60,404 bases of DNA. Source: Methylacidiphilales bacterium (GTDB lineage Bacteria > Verrucomicrobiota > Verrucomicrobiia > Methylacidiphilales > UBA1321). Location of the stretch: contig JAMFSY010000097.1 in the NCBI GenBank assembly GCA_026225555.1, forward strand, positions 1 to 60,404, given 5' to 3'. Positions 43,501 through 52,034 of this stretch are shown piece after piece. Under the pieces are notes generated by a model, which was given only the letters and a program-made list of their open reading frames with translations, made no database searches and was not told where the DNA came from. Position numbers and translations under genes: made by a program. The stretch's first letter is position 1, and every line of letters starts with the position of its first letter.

Positions 43501-44813
43501 TTACCGCAGGGACTCTTCTTCCCAGAAGTTCCCTGGCAACCTACGGCGGTCCCACAGGCCAGGATAGTCCCGCGCCCGCGGGTCCCCAGGAGTACCGATC
43601 TTCTGCCCACCCCGACGTCCCGAGCAATCTCACTCAAGCCCAGCTCAGTAGTGGGTTACCCGGTGACTGGGATAACACGCCTGGTCTTTTGGAGGATGGT
43701 CCTTTCATCAATAAACCGGATGAGGGGAATAGTTCGACCGTGAGCGTCACTGCGTCCAAATCGAATCTCAATGTCTATTACGGTGGAACCGATATCAACG
43801 GTGGATACTTTACGCCGGGTTACGGCGCGTCGGAATACAAGCAGGATGCGGGAACGACATTTTCTCCGAACCGCCAGATTTCTTCGGCCGTGATGTTTGG
43901 ATCGCTGCCTACGGGAATCGATCCCACCGGCGGCACGGCGCCTCAGCCGTGGCAGACTTTGCTCTTTTGCGCCAATCCGGCCGCGGGGGCCAATCATCCC
44001 GGCTTTGGTACGCCTTCCAGTGGCCCGCCTTATACCAAGCCGCCCGATCACCTCCTGCTCGATCTGTTCACGATGCCAGTGGTCGAGCCTTATGCCATCA
44101 GTGAGCCGCTTTCCACCGCGGGCAAGATCAACATGAACTACCAGATTCTTCCGTTTACCTACATTACCCGCGACACGGGTGTCCGCGCGGTGCTCAAGGC
44201 GACGCGCATCATGGCCATACCGCAAAGCGTCTCTACCGTGACTTCGTCGGGAGGGCCCAGTTATAAAGACGCCCAGCGCTGTCAGTACGAGATGCGCTAC
44301 AATATCAATCCCGATGAGACGGTCGGCACGCTGGCGGGTTTCCAGTCCCGTTTCGATGAAAACGATATTTTCCGGTCCGCGTCGGAAATCTGCGGCATCT
44401 ACCTCGTGCCCCAATTGATTCCCAATTTGAGCACGGGGATGTCCTATCCGCCCGGAAGCACGCCACCGAGTTCCTATGCCGGCACGGCTGCCTGGTGGAA
44501 TAACTTCCTCCTCACCGGAGACAACACGCGGGAGTTTCCCTACGGCGATCTCTACGCGCGGCTGACGACGAAGTCGAACAGCTACACCGTCCATGTCCGG
44601 GTGCAGACGCTCAAGAAAATCATCGGCACGCCCGTCGATCAATGGGTGGAGGGGAAGGATCTGGTTACGGGCGAGTATCGTGGATCCTCACAGGTCGAGC
44701 GCTACGTCGATACCAGCGACACGACCTTGCCGGATTTCACCACGGCCACGGCGCCAAGCGTCGAGGGCTATTACAAGATGCGCATCGTCAGTTCGAAAAA
44801 ATTTGAACCATGA
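40524..44813 (+). CDS. Verru_Chthon cassette protein A (giant GspK-like)
   Basis: 1429 residues. An N-terminal cytoplasmic basic stretch (~45 residues) precedes one hydrophobic helix SALLLVLGMIVLLSALVLAFLGSV. The first few hundred residues then look like GspK/PilX-type minor pseudopilins. The body is a long, Gly/Pro/Ser/Thr-rich array; local signature strings include WTDDETCKVNINTASEGTFWDRPW and EICGIYLVPQ. Ordinary GspK is about 320 residues, so this is four times the size. In the known cassette definition protein A is the largest component. Start ATG 40524 has AAAGG before it. A big extracytoplasmic scaffold or cargo-engaging subunit is the best guess. Confidence 0.85.
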   Translation: MNPMKDSLSLSRPPASSEANPRRVPGKIGLNEGAGLRSRRSSALLLVLGMIVLLSALVLAFLGSVSTELTTSQTYANGATVKQLADSAVQVAISQIVSATGNTNSTLAWASQPGMIRTYDTSGKPALYYKLYSSASMITNGAAFSTAAEAPPVDWDSANNAGLYTDLNSSVTSGGTNYFPIIDPRALSTNAAGSIEGFNYTSAVDQVALPSAGPANQRLPMPVLWLYVLQNGALATPLSGQGGKVTFDTSDPTKVPSATNSIVGRVSFWTDDETCKVNINTASEGTFWDRPWANTTTEQNFSTAIPVQNEFQRYPGHPAKTSLSSVFGPLGFPSPWPNSAWYLGNASQATSTSELAAYYGFTPRIADGGTEGGSVNEVSGSIAPNGITLDGDRLYASTDEMLYNPARTANIQNGISMSNAVLEKAKFFITAHSRAPELNLFGKPRMTLWPLQLDTTKRNAKDALIAFCSTIGGEPYYFQRSTTYTAPATPGGGSPNSSSQSATLDWTGVQRNQDLYSYLDQVTQLPIPGFGGGFSSKYTTNVRRQILTEMFDMIRSGVNAYSTALSPQYNYAPSYLDSGEGQVVPLAPASGIASGTHGFGRFITLSGAAIVFYRSNAAIYTQTGGSTGPVKIDPSQVTPTNPDGVVVSPAQIGATLILNPVTISPGFPPWSPNVQYVVTGLDKFKINSAHMVGGPLSLGFTSPLKNTVTSRADYSGTANCSAFFNIVPSFRYSGGPSGDTKKSLGITDPIKQYPFTVPITLTGGVQIGSVGGLSDTTFDFNADSPSGHSITIQIFSGSDGSPTSTAVPGTTPIQTITINFPKIVGLPIPTTTPATTDTGFGTYQYFSRANDGGPNTLLTKFWRTQGLVYYNAASINVGTHPYWVQDVVRGVEADATGPAQGDFRIYAALNSVPANYFTTSPGYDSATPPGGTPTGGMQKYSNAQTLRDQGITNDGGPASFGWDASVPGGYYPHYPIFGGGSANSKNQQLISSFTAGTLLPRSSLATYGGPTGQDSPAPAGPQEYRSSAHPDVPSNLTQAQLSSGLPGDWDNTPGLLEDGPFINKPDEGNSSTVSVTASKSNLNVYYGGTDINGGYFTPGYGASEYKQDAGTTFSPNRQISSAVMFGSLPTGIDPTGGTAPQPWQTLLFCANPAAGANHPGFGTPSSGPPYTKPPDHLLLDLFTMPVVEPYAISEPLSTAGKINMNYQILPFTYITRDTGVRAVLKATRIMAIPQSVSTVTSSGGPSYKDAQRCQYEMRYNINPDETVGTLAGFQSRFDENDIFRSASEICGIYLVPQLIPNLSTGMSYPPGSTPPSSYAGTAAWWNNFLLTGDNTREFPYGDLYARLTTKSNSYTVHVRVQTLKKIIGTPVDQWVEGKDLVTGEYRGSSQVERYVDTSDTTLPDFTTATAPSVEGYYKMRIVSSKKFEP

Positions 44814-45451
44814 GAAAGGCTTTCCCACGACAGGGCTTCACTCTCATTGAGTTGCTGGTGGTGATCTCGATCATCGTGATCCTCGGGGCCCTTAGCATTC
44901 CAGCGATCACCGCGAGCCTGCGCAGCTCCGCGTTGACCCAGGGAGCGCAGAAAATATCGGTCGAATTGACCTCCGCCCGCCAGGCGGCGCTCACGCAGAA
45001 CCGTTCCGTCGAGGTGCGCTTTTATCAGTTCGCGCAATCCGGTTGGCCGGGCGAGACGGCGGGTAATCCCGCCACCGGTAAGTTTCGAGCAGTGCAAAGC
45101 TTCGTCTACGATCCGTCAGGCACCGCTACCGCTCTCGATAAGATTCAGGTGTTGCCCAACACGGTCATCATGGACTCGGGAAGCGCCCTTTCCCCTCTTC
45201 TCAGTTCCACGCTGACGAAATCCTGGACGGCTACCGATCCCCAAGTGTCGCTGCCGAATGTAGGGACGTCTTATAATGCTCGCGTTTTTCAATTTCAGCC
45301 GGATGGCTCGACCAACCTGAATCCGCTCGGCCAGCAGTGGTTCATCACTCTCCATATTTCAACTGGAGATAACCTGGCCACGTTGCCGACGAACTTTTGC
45401 GTTCTTGGTATCGACCCCTTGAATGGACACATCCAAAGTTTCAGGCCTTAG
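44810..45451 (+). CDS. Verru_Chthon cassette protein D (pseudopilin-like)
   Basis: 213 residues; start ATG overlaps the A stop codon (ATGA). The prepilin motif RQGFTLIELLVVISIIVILGALSIPAI, with the Glu at +5, is the most canonical of the four and resembles GspH-type minor pseudopilins; the remainder is a small beta-rich domain. Last gene of the cassette. Confidence 0.88.
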   Translation: MRKAFPRQGFTLIELLVVISIIVILGALSIPAITASLRSSALTQGAQKISVELTSARQAALTQNRSVEVRFYQFAQSGWPGETAGNPATGKFRAVQSFVYDPSGTATALDKIQVLPNTVIMDSGSALSPLLSSTLTKSWTATDPQVSLPNVGTSYNARVFQFQPDGSTNLNPLGQQWFITLHISTGDNLATLPTNFCVLGIDPLNGHIQSFRP

Positions 45452-45751
45452 TTTTGGCAAATAGATGCAAAAACAAGGAAGTAGAATGAAATCGAAGGAT
45501 TGCCATTCTTCTCCAAAAGCTCATTTGGATCGCCTTGCTCAAGGCATTCGGGTTCAGCTTTCTGCTCATTCTCCGAGTCAAAAAACAGGTTTGAAGTCGT
45601 CATCGCATTTTTTTCCCAAAAAGTATTGCAAAATATGGAAAAAAATAAATAATAGCCTCCTCAAGGTCGGCTTCTCTAGAAGCTCGATGATTGCAATCGA
45701 TGTTTATCCAGCGCAGTGAAACCAGTCGTTCCCTCCAACCCCTCGAAACCT
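45452..45751. other. Intergenic region, no gene recognised
   Basis: An AT-rich stretch (45600-45660, with TATTGCAAAATATGG near 45625) that probably carries the promoter of the downstream surface protein. A short plus-strand frame begins at 45465 (MQKQG...) but its composition is not protein-like. Confidence 0.4.
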
Positions 45752-47590
45752 ATGACAATGAAGACCCCTGTTTCTCTCGGTAACCGGCAAAAGGCGATGA
45801 AGTTGTTTCCCTCGCGAGGACTGAATTTTTTCCACATGAAGCGCCTTTTCGGCGTACTCGCGACTGCCTTGGTTCTGGGGCATTCCGCTTACGCGGCGAA
45901 TGACACGTGGAGCGGTGGTGGGTCCACAGACTGGAATACGGCCGGGAATTGGAGCGGTGGCGTTCCTATTTCCACCAGCACCGATATTTTTAACAATAAT
46001 GTGAATCCGGGGATCACGCTGTCTTCCGCCGGTTCGGCTCTGAACCTTAGTTTCACGGGGGCGGGAGCCGGGGCCTTTACCGTCGGAACGACCGGCGGAC
46101 CTGGAATCGTTCTGACCTCGTTCGGCTCCATTTCAACCGATACAGGTGTGACTAATGTGGAAACGGTTAACGCGCCCTTGACGATTGGAGCTTCTGGAAC
46201 CGCGGCTACGTATGGTTTTACCAGCGCTGCGCCCTCCGCGACGGCTGTGCTGGATATTGGAGGGACGGTTACGGGCGCGGCATCGTCAGGCAGCACTGTT
46301 CTCACGCTCGCCGGGACCAACACGGGCAATAACACGGTGAGCGGTGTAATCAGTAATGGTGCCGCAGGCGGAACGTTGGGTCTCGTGAAAAGCGCCGCCG
46401 GCACCTGGGTTCTGTCAGGCAATAATACTTACTCGGGAGGGACGACAGTGACAGCCGGGACCCTGGACATCAACTCTTCCGGAACGAGTAGTACGAATTC
46501 GGCGATCGGAACCGGCACGTTGACCATAGGCAATAGCGCGCCCACGATAGATAACACCAGCGGCTTGGCCGTGACCTTGGCCACCAACAACGCGATCTCT
46601 CTGACGACCGTTGGGTTTAGCTTCGGCGGCACTAACAATCTGAATCTCGGAACAGGTGCCGTTACAATGACGCAGAGTAGCACGACCGTGAATCTGGGTG
46701 GAACCAACAGCATCCTGACAATGGGTGGCATCCTGACCAACACCGCGAGTGCTGGCAACAACTCGCTGACAGTGAATGGAAGTGGAAATACCTTGGTCTT
46801 GGGAGGCTTCAATATCAGCAACGGAGGCACCGCCAAAAATGAGGGTTTTGCTGGTTCGGGCAATATCATCGTCAATGGAGCGCTCGCCGATAACACTAGC
46901 AGCGGCTCAAGCAATGTAACTTACAGTGGCACCGGCACGTTGACTCTCAATGGAGCCAGCACGTACTCGGGTACGACAGGCATCAGTAGTGGCGTTGTCT
47001 TTGCAAACAATGCGACCAGCTCCCTGGGTAAGGGTGTGGTGACCATTAGCGGTACGGGCGTCCTGGCGGGCAACGGCACCGTCGTGACTTCTGGAGTTAC
47101 AGCGGCCAACGCCATCGCGGTCAATTTTACAACGGGTTCAACGCTGAGTCCCAGCAATGGCAACGGCAGTATTTCGCATCTCACCTTTGCGCTTAGCACC
47201 GGAACGAGGATGTCGGTGGGCTCGGGGACCAAGCTGGTCTTCGACCTGGGAGCGGGCGGAGCAAGCGACGAGGTATTAGTGACCGGTGGTTCGTTGGCCT
47301 TCGGCGGTCAGCAATTCTCCGATTTCACCTTTAACGCGGAGACGGGATTCGCACCCGGAACTTATACCCTGATGGATACCGCCGCGGGCATTAGTGGGCT
47401 GGGCGCAAATCTCACCGGTACGGTGGATGGCTTTAATGCGACGCTCTCCCTGGCAAATGGATCGGACGACCTGATCCTGACCGTGGCTTCGGTTCCGGAA
47501 CCGAGCACGTGGGCTTTGATGTTTGGCGGCCTCGTGCTGCTTGGGTTTTTCCATCGTCATCGCCGTTCCCTCAACCCTTCCGATATTTAG
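45752..47590 (+). CDS. PEP-CTERM protein with autotransporter-type beta-strand repeats
   Basis: 612 residues from the ATG at 45752 (other candidates: GTG 45716, ATG 45836). A signal peptide follows the basic segment (KRLFGVLATALVLGHSAYAAN). The body holds repeated autotransporter-associated beta-strand units of the form GGTLGLVKSAAGTWVLSGNN, TYSGGTTVTAGTLDI and STYSGTTGI. At the C-terminus SVPEPSTWALMFGGLVLLGF and HRHRR form the PEP-CTERM signal. The product is exported and probably fixed to the surface or matrix as an adhesin-like beta-solenoid. It lies just downstream of the Verru_Chthon cassette and could be one of its clients (inference). Confidence 0.85.
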   Translation: MTMKTPVSLGNRQKAMKLFPSRGLNFFHMKRLFGVLATALVLGHSAYAANDTWSGGGSTDWNTAGNWSGGVPISTSTDIFNNNVNPGITLSSAGSALNLSFTGAGAGAFTVGTTGGPGIVLTSFGSISTDTGVTNVETVNAPLTIGASGTAATYGFTSAAPSATAVLDIGGTVTGAASSGSTVLTLAGTNTGNNTVSGVISNGAAGGTLGLVKSAAGTWVLSGNNTYSGGTTVTAGTLDINSSGTSSTNSAIGTGTLTIGNSAPTIDNTSGLAVTLATNNAISLTTVGFSFGGTNNLNLGTGAVTMTQSSTTVNLGGTNSILTMGGILTNTASAGNNSLTVNGSGNTLVLGGFNISNGGTAKNEGFAGSGNIIVNGALADNTSSGSSNVTYSGTGTLTLNGASTYSGTTGISSGVVFANNATSSLGKGVVTISGTGVLAGNGTVVTSGVTAANAIAVNFTTGSTLSPSNGNGSISHLTFALSTGTRMSVGSGTKLVFDLGAGGASDEVLVTGGSLAFGGQQFSDFTFNAETGFAPGTYTLMDTAAGISGLGANLTGTVDGFNATLSLANGSDDLILTVASVPEPSTWALMFGGLVLLGFFHRHRRSLNPSDI

Positions 47591-47733
47591 AATAGGTAGG
47601 GACAAGGGGGCCGTGCGCATGAAGATCGGGTGTGGTCCAAGCGAGGCGAGTTCGAAGAATGATCCGCGAGGGGCAAGGTAAATCCTCGCGGTTTCATGGC
47701 GGCAGTCGTTTCCTGTTTCAGAGTTGTTTTTAT

Positions 47734-49746
47734 ATGAAGTTCTCCATTTTTGTTCCGGTGCTGGGAGTGTGTCTCGGGGCCCTGCTAACCCGTTCGCTGG
47801 GAGTGGATGCCTCCTCTTCGCCGGGGTTGCCTCCCCTCACGGTTCACGGTGAAGATTTTGTCGATGCCGCGGGCCATCCGGTCCGGTTCTGGGGCGTCAA
47901 CGTCGTCGCCCTTTACCCCGATCACAAAACGGCGGATGCCATGGCCGCCAATCTCGCCTCCTTGCAGATCAACCTGGTCCGCCCCCACCACATCCTGCGC
48001 CTGAGCCAAGACTGGAATCCAACGATGGTCAGCGGTTGCCTTTTGACCTACAAAAAGGACTCGCGGCAGTTCGACCCGGATGCCTTGGATCGTTTCGACT
48101 ACCTGAATTCCGCTTACCGTAAAAACGGCATCTACCTGGCCTTCTCCGCGCATTGGAGCCGAACCTTCAAACCGGGCGATGTGGAGATTCTGCCTTCAAC
48201 CGATGCCAAGGATCATGACGCATGGATGGCCGCGATGACGGAGCTCAACGGCTGGGATTGGAAGAAGGTCGGTGATTGCTATAAGAACCTGCCGGTCTTC
48301 GATGAACGGTGCGCCTTGCTGATGGAGGAGTTCAACAAGAAACTCCTGACCCACGTCAATCCCTACACGGGCGTGGCCTATGCCGCGGATCCCCAGGTGC
48401 TGACCTACGAGGTGGTTAACGAATCGTCCTTGGAATATTCGATCATTTGCAACAATCGCTTCCCCGATTATTTTCAGGCGGAACTGGAGGCCAAGTGGAG
48501 TGCCTTTGCCACGGCGGCAGGCATTGTCCCGGGCGATCTTTATAAGCCGGCCGATGCGAAGGCCAAAGATGTCCGCGCGCAATTCCTGCGAAAAATGGAC
48601 CAGGATTATTTTGCGCGGATGAAGGCGGTGATCCGGGGCACGGGCTGCAAGGCCTCCATCACTTTTTCCAATCTCTGGCGGGGTGACAATGCGGCCCAGA
48701 TGGAGGCGGAGAACGCCGATCACGTCGAGGGACATCAGTATATGGACCCGCTGGTCGTGGGCGCCATGGACGACGGCTTTTCCCTTCTGACCAAGAATGC
48801 GCTGGCGGGAAAACCCTACTTCATCGGCGAGCTCAACGAGGCGGAGGGGGATGCCAAAATCGCCCGTCAGGGATCGATGCGCACCATGCTTCCGTTGGCG
48901 GTGAGCGCCTACGGTTCGTTGCAAAACTGGACCGGGGTTGTCTGGTTTGCCTGGACGCACGGCGGCAAGACTCTCGGTGCGGATGGCTGGTCCACGGATG
49001 AGACGCGTTCGGCGAGTCTCGGCACGATGTTAAATGACGGCATGATGATCGATCACCTGCGAACGACCGGGCTCATCTTCCGCCACGGCCTGGTGGCGAA
49101 GAGCAGCACGCCGGTCACCATCATGGTGGACGATCCGGTGGCCGTGGGCGATTACGGCGGCCTGATGCGCGGGAAGTATAATTATCTTTCCGGCTGGCAG
49201 GATGTTTCTTCCATGCGCAAGGCCTTCGGTCCGGTGCCCGCGGGACAGGCAACCGCCCCCTGGATGAAACAGCCTCCGGCGAATCCGGTGGTTTCCGATA
49301 CGGGCCAGATCATCAAGGATATCGCGCGCAAACAATTGACCGTAACGGCTCCCGCCGCAGAGGCGTTCAGTGGCTTCATCGACGACAAGCCGATGGCGGG
49401 ACCTAAACATCTGGTCCTGGAGGGCGGTGAAAAAGGCTTCGCCACTGTGGTCATGGTGGCCGCCGACGATCAGGAGTTGGACAAGAGCAGTCACCTGATT
49501 ATCAGCCGGACCGGACTGGATGTCAGCAATACGGATTCGGCCCTTCCCGTGGTGCATCTCGTAGGATTGAAGCCGGCCGGAAGCGATGAGCATTGGGACC
49601 TCATGCTGACCCGTCCCCGGGCCGAGGCGGCCATGATCAAGGCCTACGCTGGTCAGGATTATTTAAGATTGAACCCGGCGGCCGATGGCAGCATCACCTT
49701 GCCCCGCGCCGATTGGCATGAGTGTGAGCTTTATCTACGCAAATGA
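47734..49746 (+). CDS. Secreted glycoside hydrolase, GH5-like TIM barrel
   Basis: 670 residues from the ATG at 47734. Signal peptide MKFSIFVPVLGVCLGALLTRSLGV. The barrel begins PVRFWGVNVVALYP and NLVRPHHI; the acid/base Glu is in TYEVVNESS (residue about 230) and the nucleophile Glu in YFIGELNEAEGD. This is the GH5/clan-A pattern of cellulase-like retaining enzymes. The C-terminal ~200 residues look like a beta-sandwich. The stop overlaps the next gene's ATG, so a sugar dehydrogenase is co-translated. Substrate cannot be read. Confidence 0.8.
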   Translation: MKFSIFVPVLGVCLGALLTRSLGVDASSSPGLPPLTVHGEDFVDAAGHPVRFWGVNVVALYPDHKTADAMAANLASLQINLVRPHHILRLSQDWNPTMVSGCLLTYKKDSRQFDPDALDRFDYLNSAYRKNGIYLAFSAHWSRTFKPGDVEILPSTDAKDHDAWMAAMTELNGWDWKKVGDCYKNLPVFDERCALLMEEFNKKLLTHVNPYTGVAYAADPQVLTYEVVNESSLEYSIICNNRFPDYFQAELEAKWSAFATAAGIVPGDLYKPADAKAKDVRAQFLRKMDQDYFARMKAVIRGTGCKASITFSNLWRGDNAAQMEAENADHVEGHQYMDPLVVGAMDDGFSLLTKNALAGKPYFIGELNEAEGDAKIARQGSMRTMLPLAVSAYGSLQNWTGVVWFAWTHGGKTLGADGWSTDETRSASLGTMLNDGMMIDHLRTTGLIFRHGLVAKSSTPVTIMVDDPVAVGDYGGLMRGKYNYLSGWQDVSSMRKAFGPVPAGQATAPWMKQPPANPVVSDTGQIIKDIARKQLTVTAPAAEAFSGFIDDKPMAGPKHLVLEGGEKGFATVVMVAADDQELDKSSHLIISRTGLDVSNTDSALPVVHLVGLKPAGSDEHWDLMLTRPRAEAAMIKAYAGQDYLRLNPAADGSITLPRADWHECELYLRK

Positions 49747-50876
49747 TCCAGGGCCAGAGTGAAAGCAAACCCAGCGCTGCTCCTTTCGAGGGAACAGATT
49801 CGTGGCAAGATGGCCTCGCTGTTCAGGCCCGGCCTATGAGTTCGGGCAGGCCGCTCAATTTCGGTATGATTGGATTGAATTTCGGCGGGTACATCGCCGA
49901 TACGCTATCCCATCAACCGACGGGAGATCTCTTTAAGCTCGTCGCGGTCTGCGACGCGGATGAGGCCAAGGCGACCGAGTTTGGCGGCAGTCGTGGGGTG
50001 AAGGCCTATGCCGATCTGGACCGGATGCTGGCCGATGACGAGATTCATGCCGTGGGTCTTTTTACCCGGCCGGCGGGGCGCGCCGAACTTTTGCGGCGTA
50101 TTATCCGTAGCGGCAAGGATGTCATGACGACGAAGCCGTTCGAACTCGATCCTGTCGCGGCGCGAAGTGTTTTGGAGGAGGCGCAATCCCTGGGACGCGT
50201 CATCCATCTTAATTCGCCGTCGCCCGAGTTGCCGGGTTATCTTCAGCAGATCCAGCGTTGGCGGCAGGAATACGATTTGGGCAGTCCGATCCATTGCCGA
50301 GGCGAAGTGCTGGTCTCTTACCGGGAAGTTTCCGATGGACGCTGGATAGACGATCCGGCTCAGTGCCCGGCCGCGCCGATCTTTCGCCTGGGGATCTATG
50401 TGATCACGGATTTGATTCGGCTATTTGGGCGCGTTCACGAAGTGCAGGTCCAGACCAGCCGGATGTTTACCCGGCGGCCCACAGCCGATAACGCGCAACT
50501 CAGTCTTCTCTTTGAGAATCAGGCCTTGGGAAGCATCTATGCCACCTTCTGCGTGGATAACGGCCAGCACTATGCCAACTCCCTCGTCCTCCATTACGAA
50601 AGAGGAACCATCTATAGAAATGTTCTTCCCGTCGCCTATGGAAAAGCTGAGGGGACCACGCGTCTGCTTCTGGCGGCCACGCGCGACCGGAGCGAGGTGG
50701 TGACGAAGGAATTGGAATTGCCGGAGATCTCGGGCAGTTACCAGTGGGAAGCTTTTTATAGCGCCATTACCAAGCGCCGTTTTGTGCCGGCCTCGATCGA
50801 GGATATCGTCCACGGTATTGATGTCATCGCCGCCATGGCCCGGGCCGAGCGCAGCCAAAAGTCCGAGCTGGTTTAA
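49743..50876 (+). CDS. Gfo/Idh/MocA-family protein with altered motifs
   Basis: 377 residues, start ATGA overlapping the previous stop. The first 30 residues are non-conserved (a start at MSSGRPL is possible). Rossmann loop NFGMIGLNFGGYIA; the usual EKP motif reads MTTKPFELD and the later DxGxH segment reads LGIYVITDLI, without the His. Active-site residues may be changed, so the substrate differs from the other three Gfo/Idh proteins here. No signal peptide, therefore cytoplasmic, working after import. Confidence 0.78.
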   Translation: MIQGQSESKPSAAPFEGTDSWQDGLAVQARPMSSGRPLNFGMIGLNFGGYIADTLSHQPTGDLFKLVAVCDADEAKATEFGGSRGVKAYADLDRMLADDEIHAVGLFTRPAGRAELLRRIIRSGKDVMTTKPFELDPVAARSVLEEAQSLGRVIHLNSPSPELPGYLQQIQRWRQEYDLGSPIHCRGEVLVSYREVSDGRWIDDPAQCPAAPIFRLGIYVITDLIRLFGRVHEVQVQTSRMFTRRPTADNAQLSLLFENQALGSIYATFCVDNGQHYANSLVLHYERGTIYRNVLPVAYGKAEGTTRLLLAATRDRSEVVTKELELPEISGSYQWEAFYSAITKRRFVPASIEDIVHGIDVIAAMARAERSQKSELV

Positions 50877-50898
50877 GCTCTCCTTCGGTTGTCGGATC

Positions 50899-52026
50899 TC
50901 AGCTTGTCCGCGCCACCAATTGATCCACGGAGACCAGGGCCACATCGACTGTGCCGAGGACATTCGTCGTATAGCAAATGTAGCGGTCGTTCAGGCAGAA
51001 CTGGGGATGGGGATGAATGTGATAAGTACTGCGGGGATAACCCAGGAGAGGAAGTTCGGAGACGATATTGATTTCCTTTCCCGTTTTAATATGGAAGAAG
51101 GCGATCCGGAATTGGTCCCTGATCGGGCTGATATCGCCAACGAGATACTGGCTTTTTCGATCGCAATGCGAATGGGTGTGACCGCTCGGCCAAACCAATG
51201 TGCGTTCGCCGGTATGGATGTGAACTTTTTCTGTCCCTCTCTTGTAGTCGATGTGCCAGACGTGCAGCCCGTCGGCATCCCACCATTCATGGCCGCGCCA
51301 ATCGGAGGATAAGGGGGCCTGCGGACATGCGGGACGCGGCTTTTCTCCACGGCGAAGCAGCCATATCCGATCTTCCGTCGTGCCTTTTTTCCCAGTCGCG
51401 GGATCAAACCAGCCGTCTTGCGCCATCAGGATCAGGTCGGGATCGGTCGGGCTGAATTGAGCGTGATTGTAGCAGGTGGAGAAAGTTTGCCAGAGGCGGA
51501 ACGGAGCGGTTCCGTCCAGCGGCAGATCGCCCAGAAAGCAGTCCGCGCCGATGAGCGCGTCGATCGCGAAGGCCTTCTTGTCCGCGGAGCGAGTCAGGTG
51601 CGTGGCGATGCGCAAGGGACGGCGATTGTTCGCCAAGTCCGCGGGAAAGATGGCCACGCGGCTGGCCTGGTCGGTGGGCAGGGGACCTCTTTTCCATATC
51701 TCCAATCCTGTCGTCCAATAGACTTCACCCGTCTCCTTATCGACAAAAGGTGATGCGTCCATGAATTGCGTTTCAGGAAAATGCCGAAGGGTTTGTTCCG
51801 CAAAATCGATCACCGCCAATTGGCGGCCATAGTAGGCATCGCCGCCGGGAGGAAACGAGGCATACAGCCACAGGAAACGTCCGTCGTCGGTCAAACTCGG
51901 ATTGGTGAAGTAAAAGGATTGTTGCAGGGGCGCCACCCGGCGCGAGAGAATCAAGCTTTCCACGCCTGAAATGGGATCACTCCAACGGGTGAAAAGAGGC
52001 GATTGTTCGGGAAGGAGAGAGTCCAT
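50899..52026 (-). CDS. Oligogalacturonate-lyase-like beta-propeller (PL22-like)
   Basis: 375 residues, no signal peptide. Propeller-like repeats; key segments YNHAQFSPTDPDLILMAQDGW, RGHEWWDADGLHVWHID and GHTHSHCDRKSQYLVGD carry the conserved His residues that bind Mn2+ in PL22 oligogalacturonate lyases. These cytoplasmic enzymes cut unsaturated digalacturonate to 4-deoxy-threo-5-hexosulose uronate, the entry to pectin catabolism. It lies 8 bases after the LacI gene on the same strand, so one operon. Assignment is by motif and fold feel; specificity is not proven. Confidence 0.7.
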   Translation of the reverse strand: MDSLLPEQSPLFTRWSDPISGVESLILSRRVAPLQQSFYFTNPSLTDDGRFLWLYASFPPGGDAYYGRQLAVIDFAEQTLRHFPETQFMDASPFVDKETGEVYWTTGLEIWKRGPLPTDQASRVAIFPADLANNRRPLRIATHLTRSADKKAFAIDALIGADCFLGDLPLDGTAPFRLWQTFSTCYNHAQFSPTDPDLILMAQDGWFDPATGKKGTTEDRIWLLRRGEKPRPACPQAPLSSDWRGHEWWDADGLHVWHIDYKRGTEKVHIHTGERTLVWPSGHTHSHCDRKSQYLVGDISPIRDQFRIAFFHIKTGKEINIVSELPLLGYPRSTYHIHPHPQFCLNDRYICYTTNVLGTVDVALVSVDQLVARTS

Positions 52027-52034
52027 TTTTCGGA

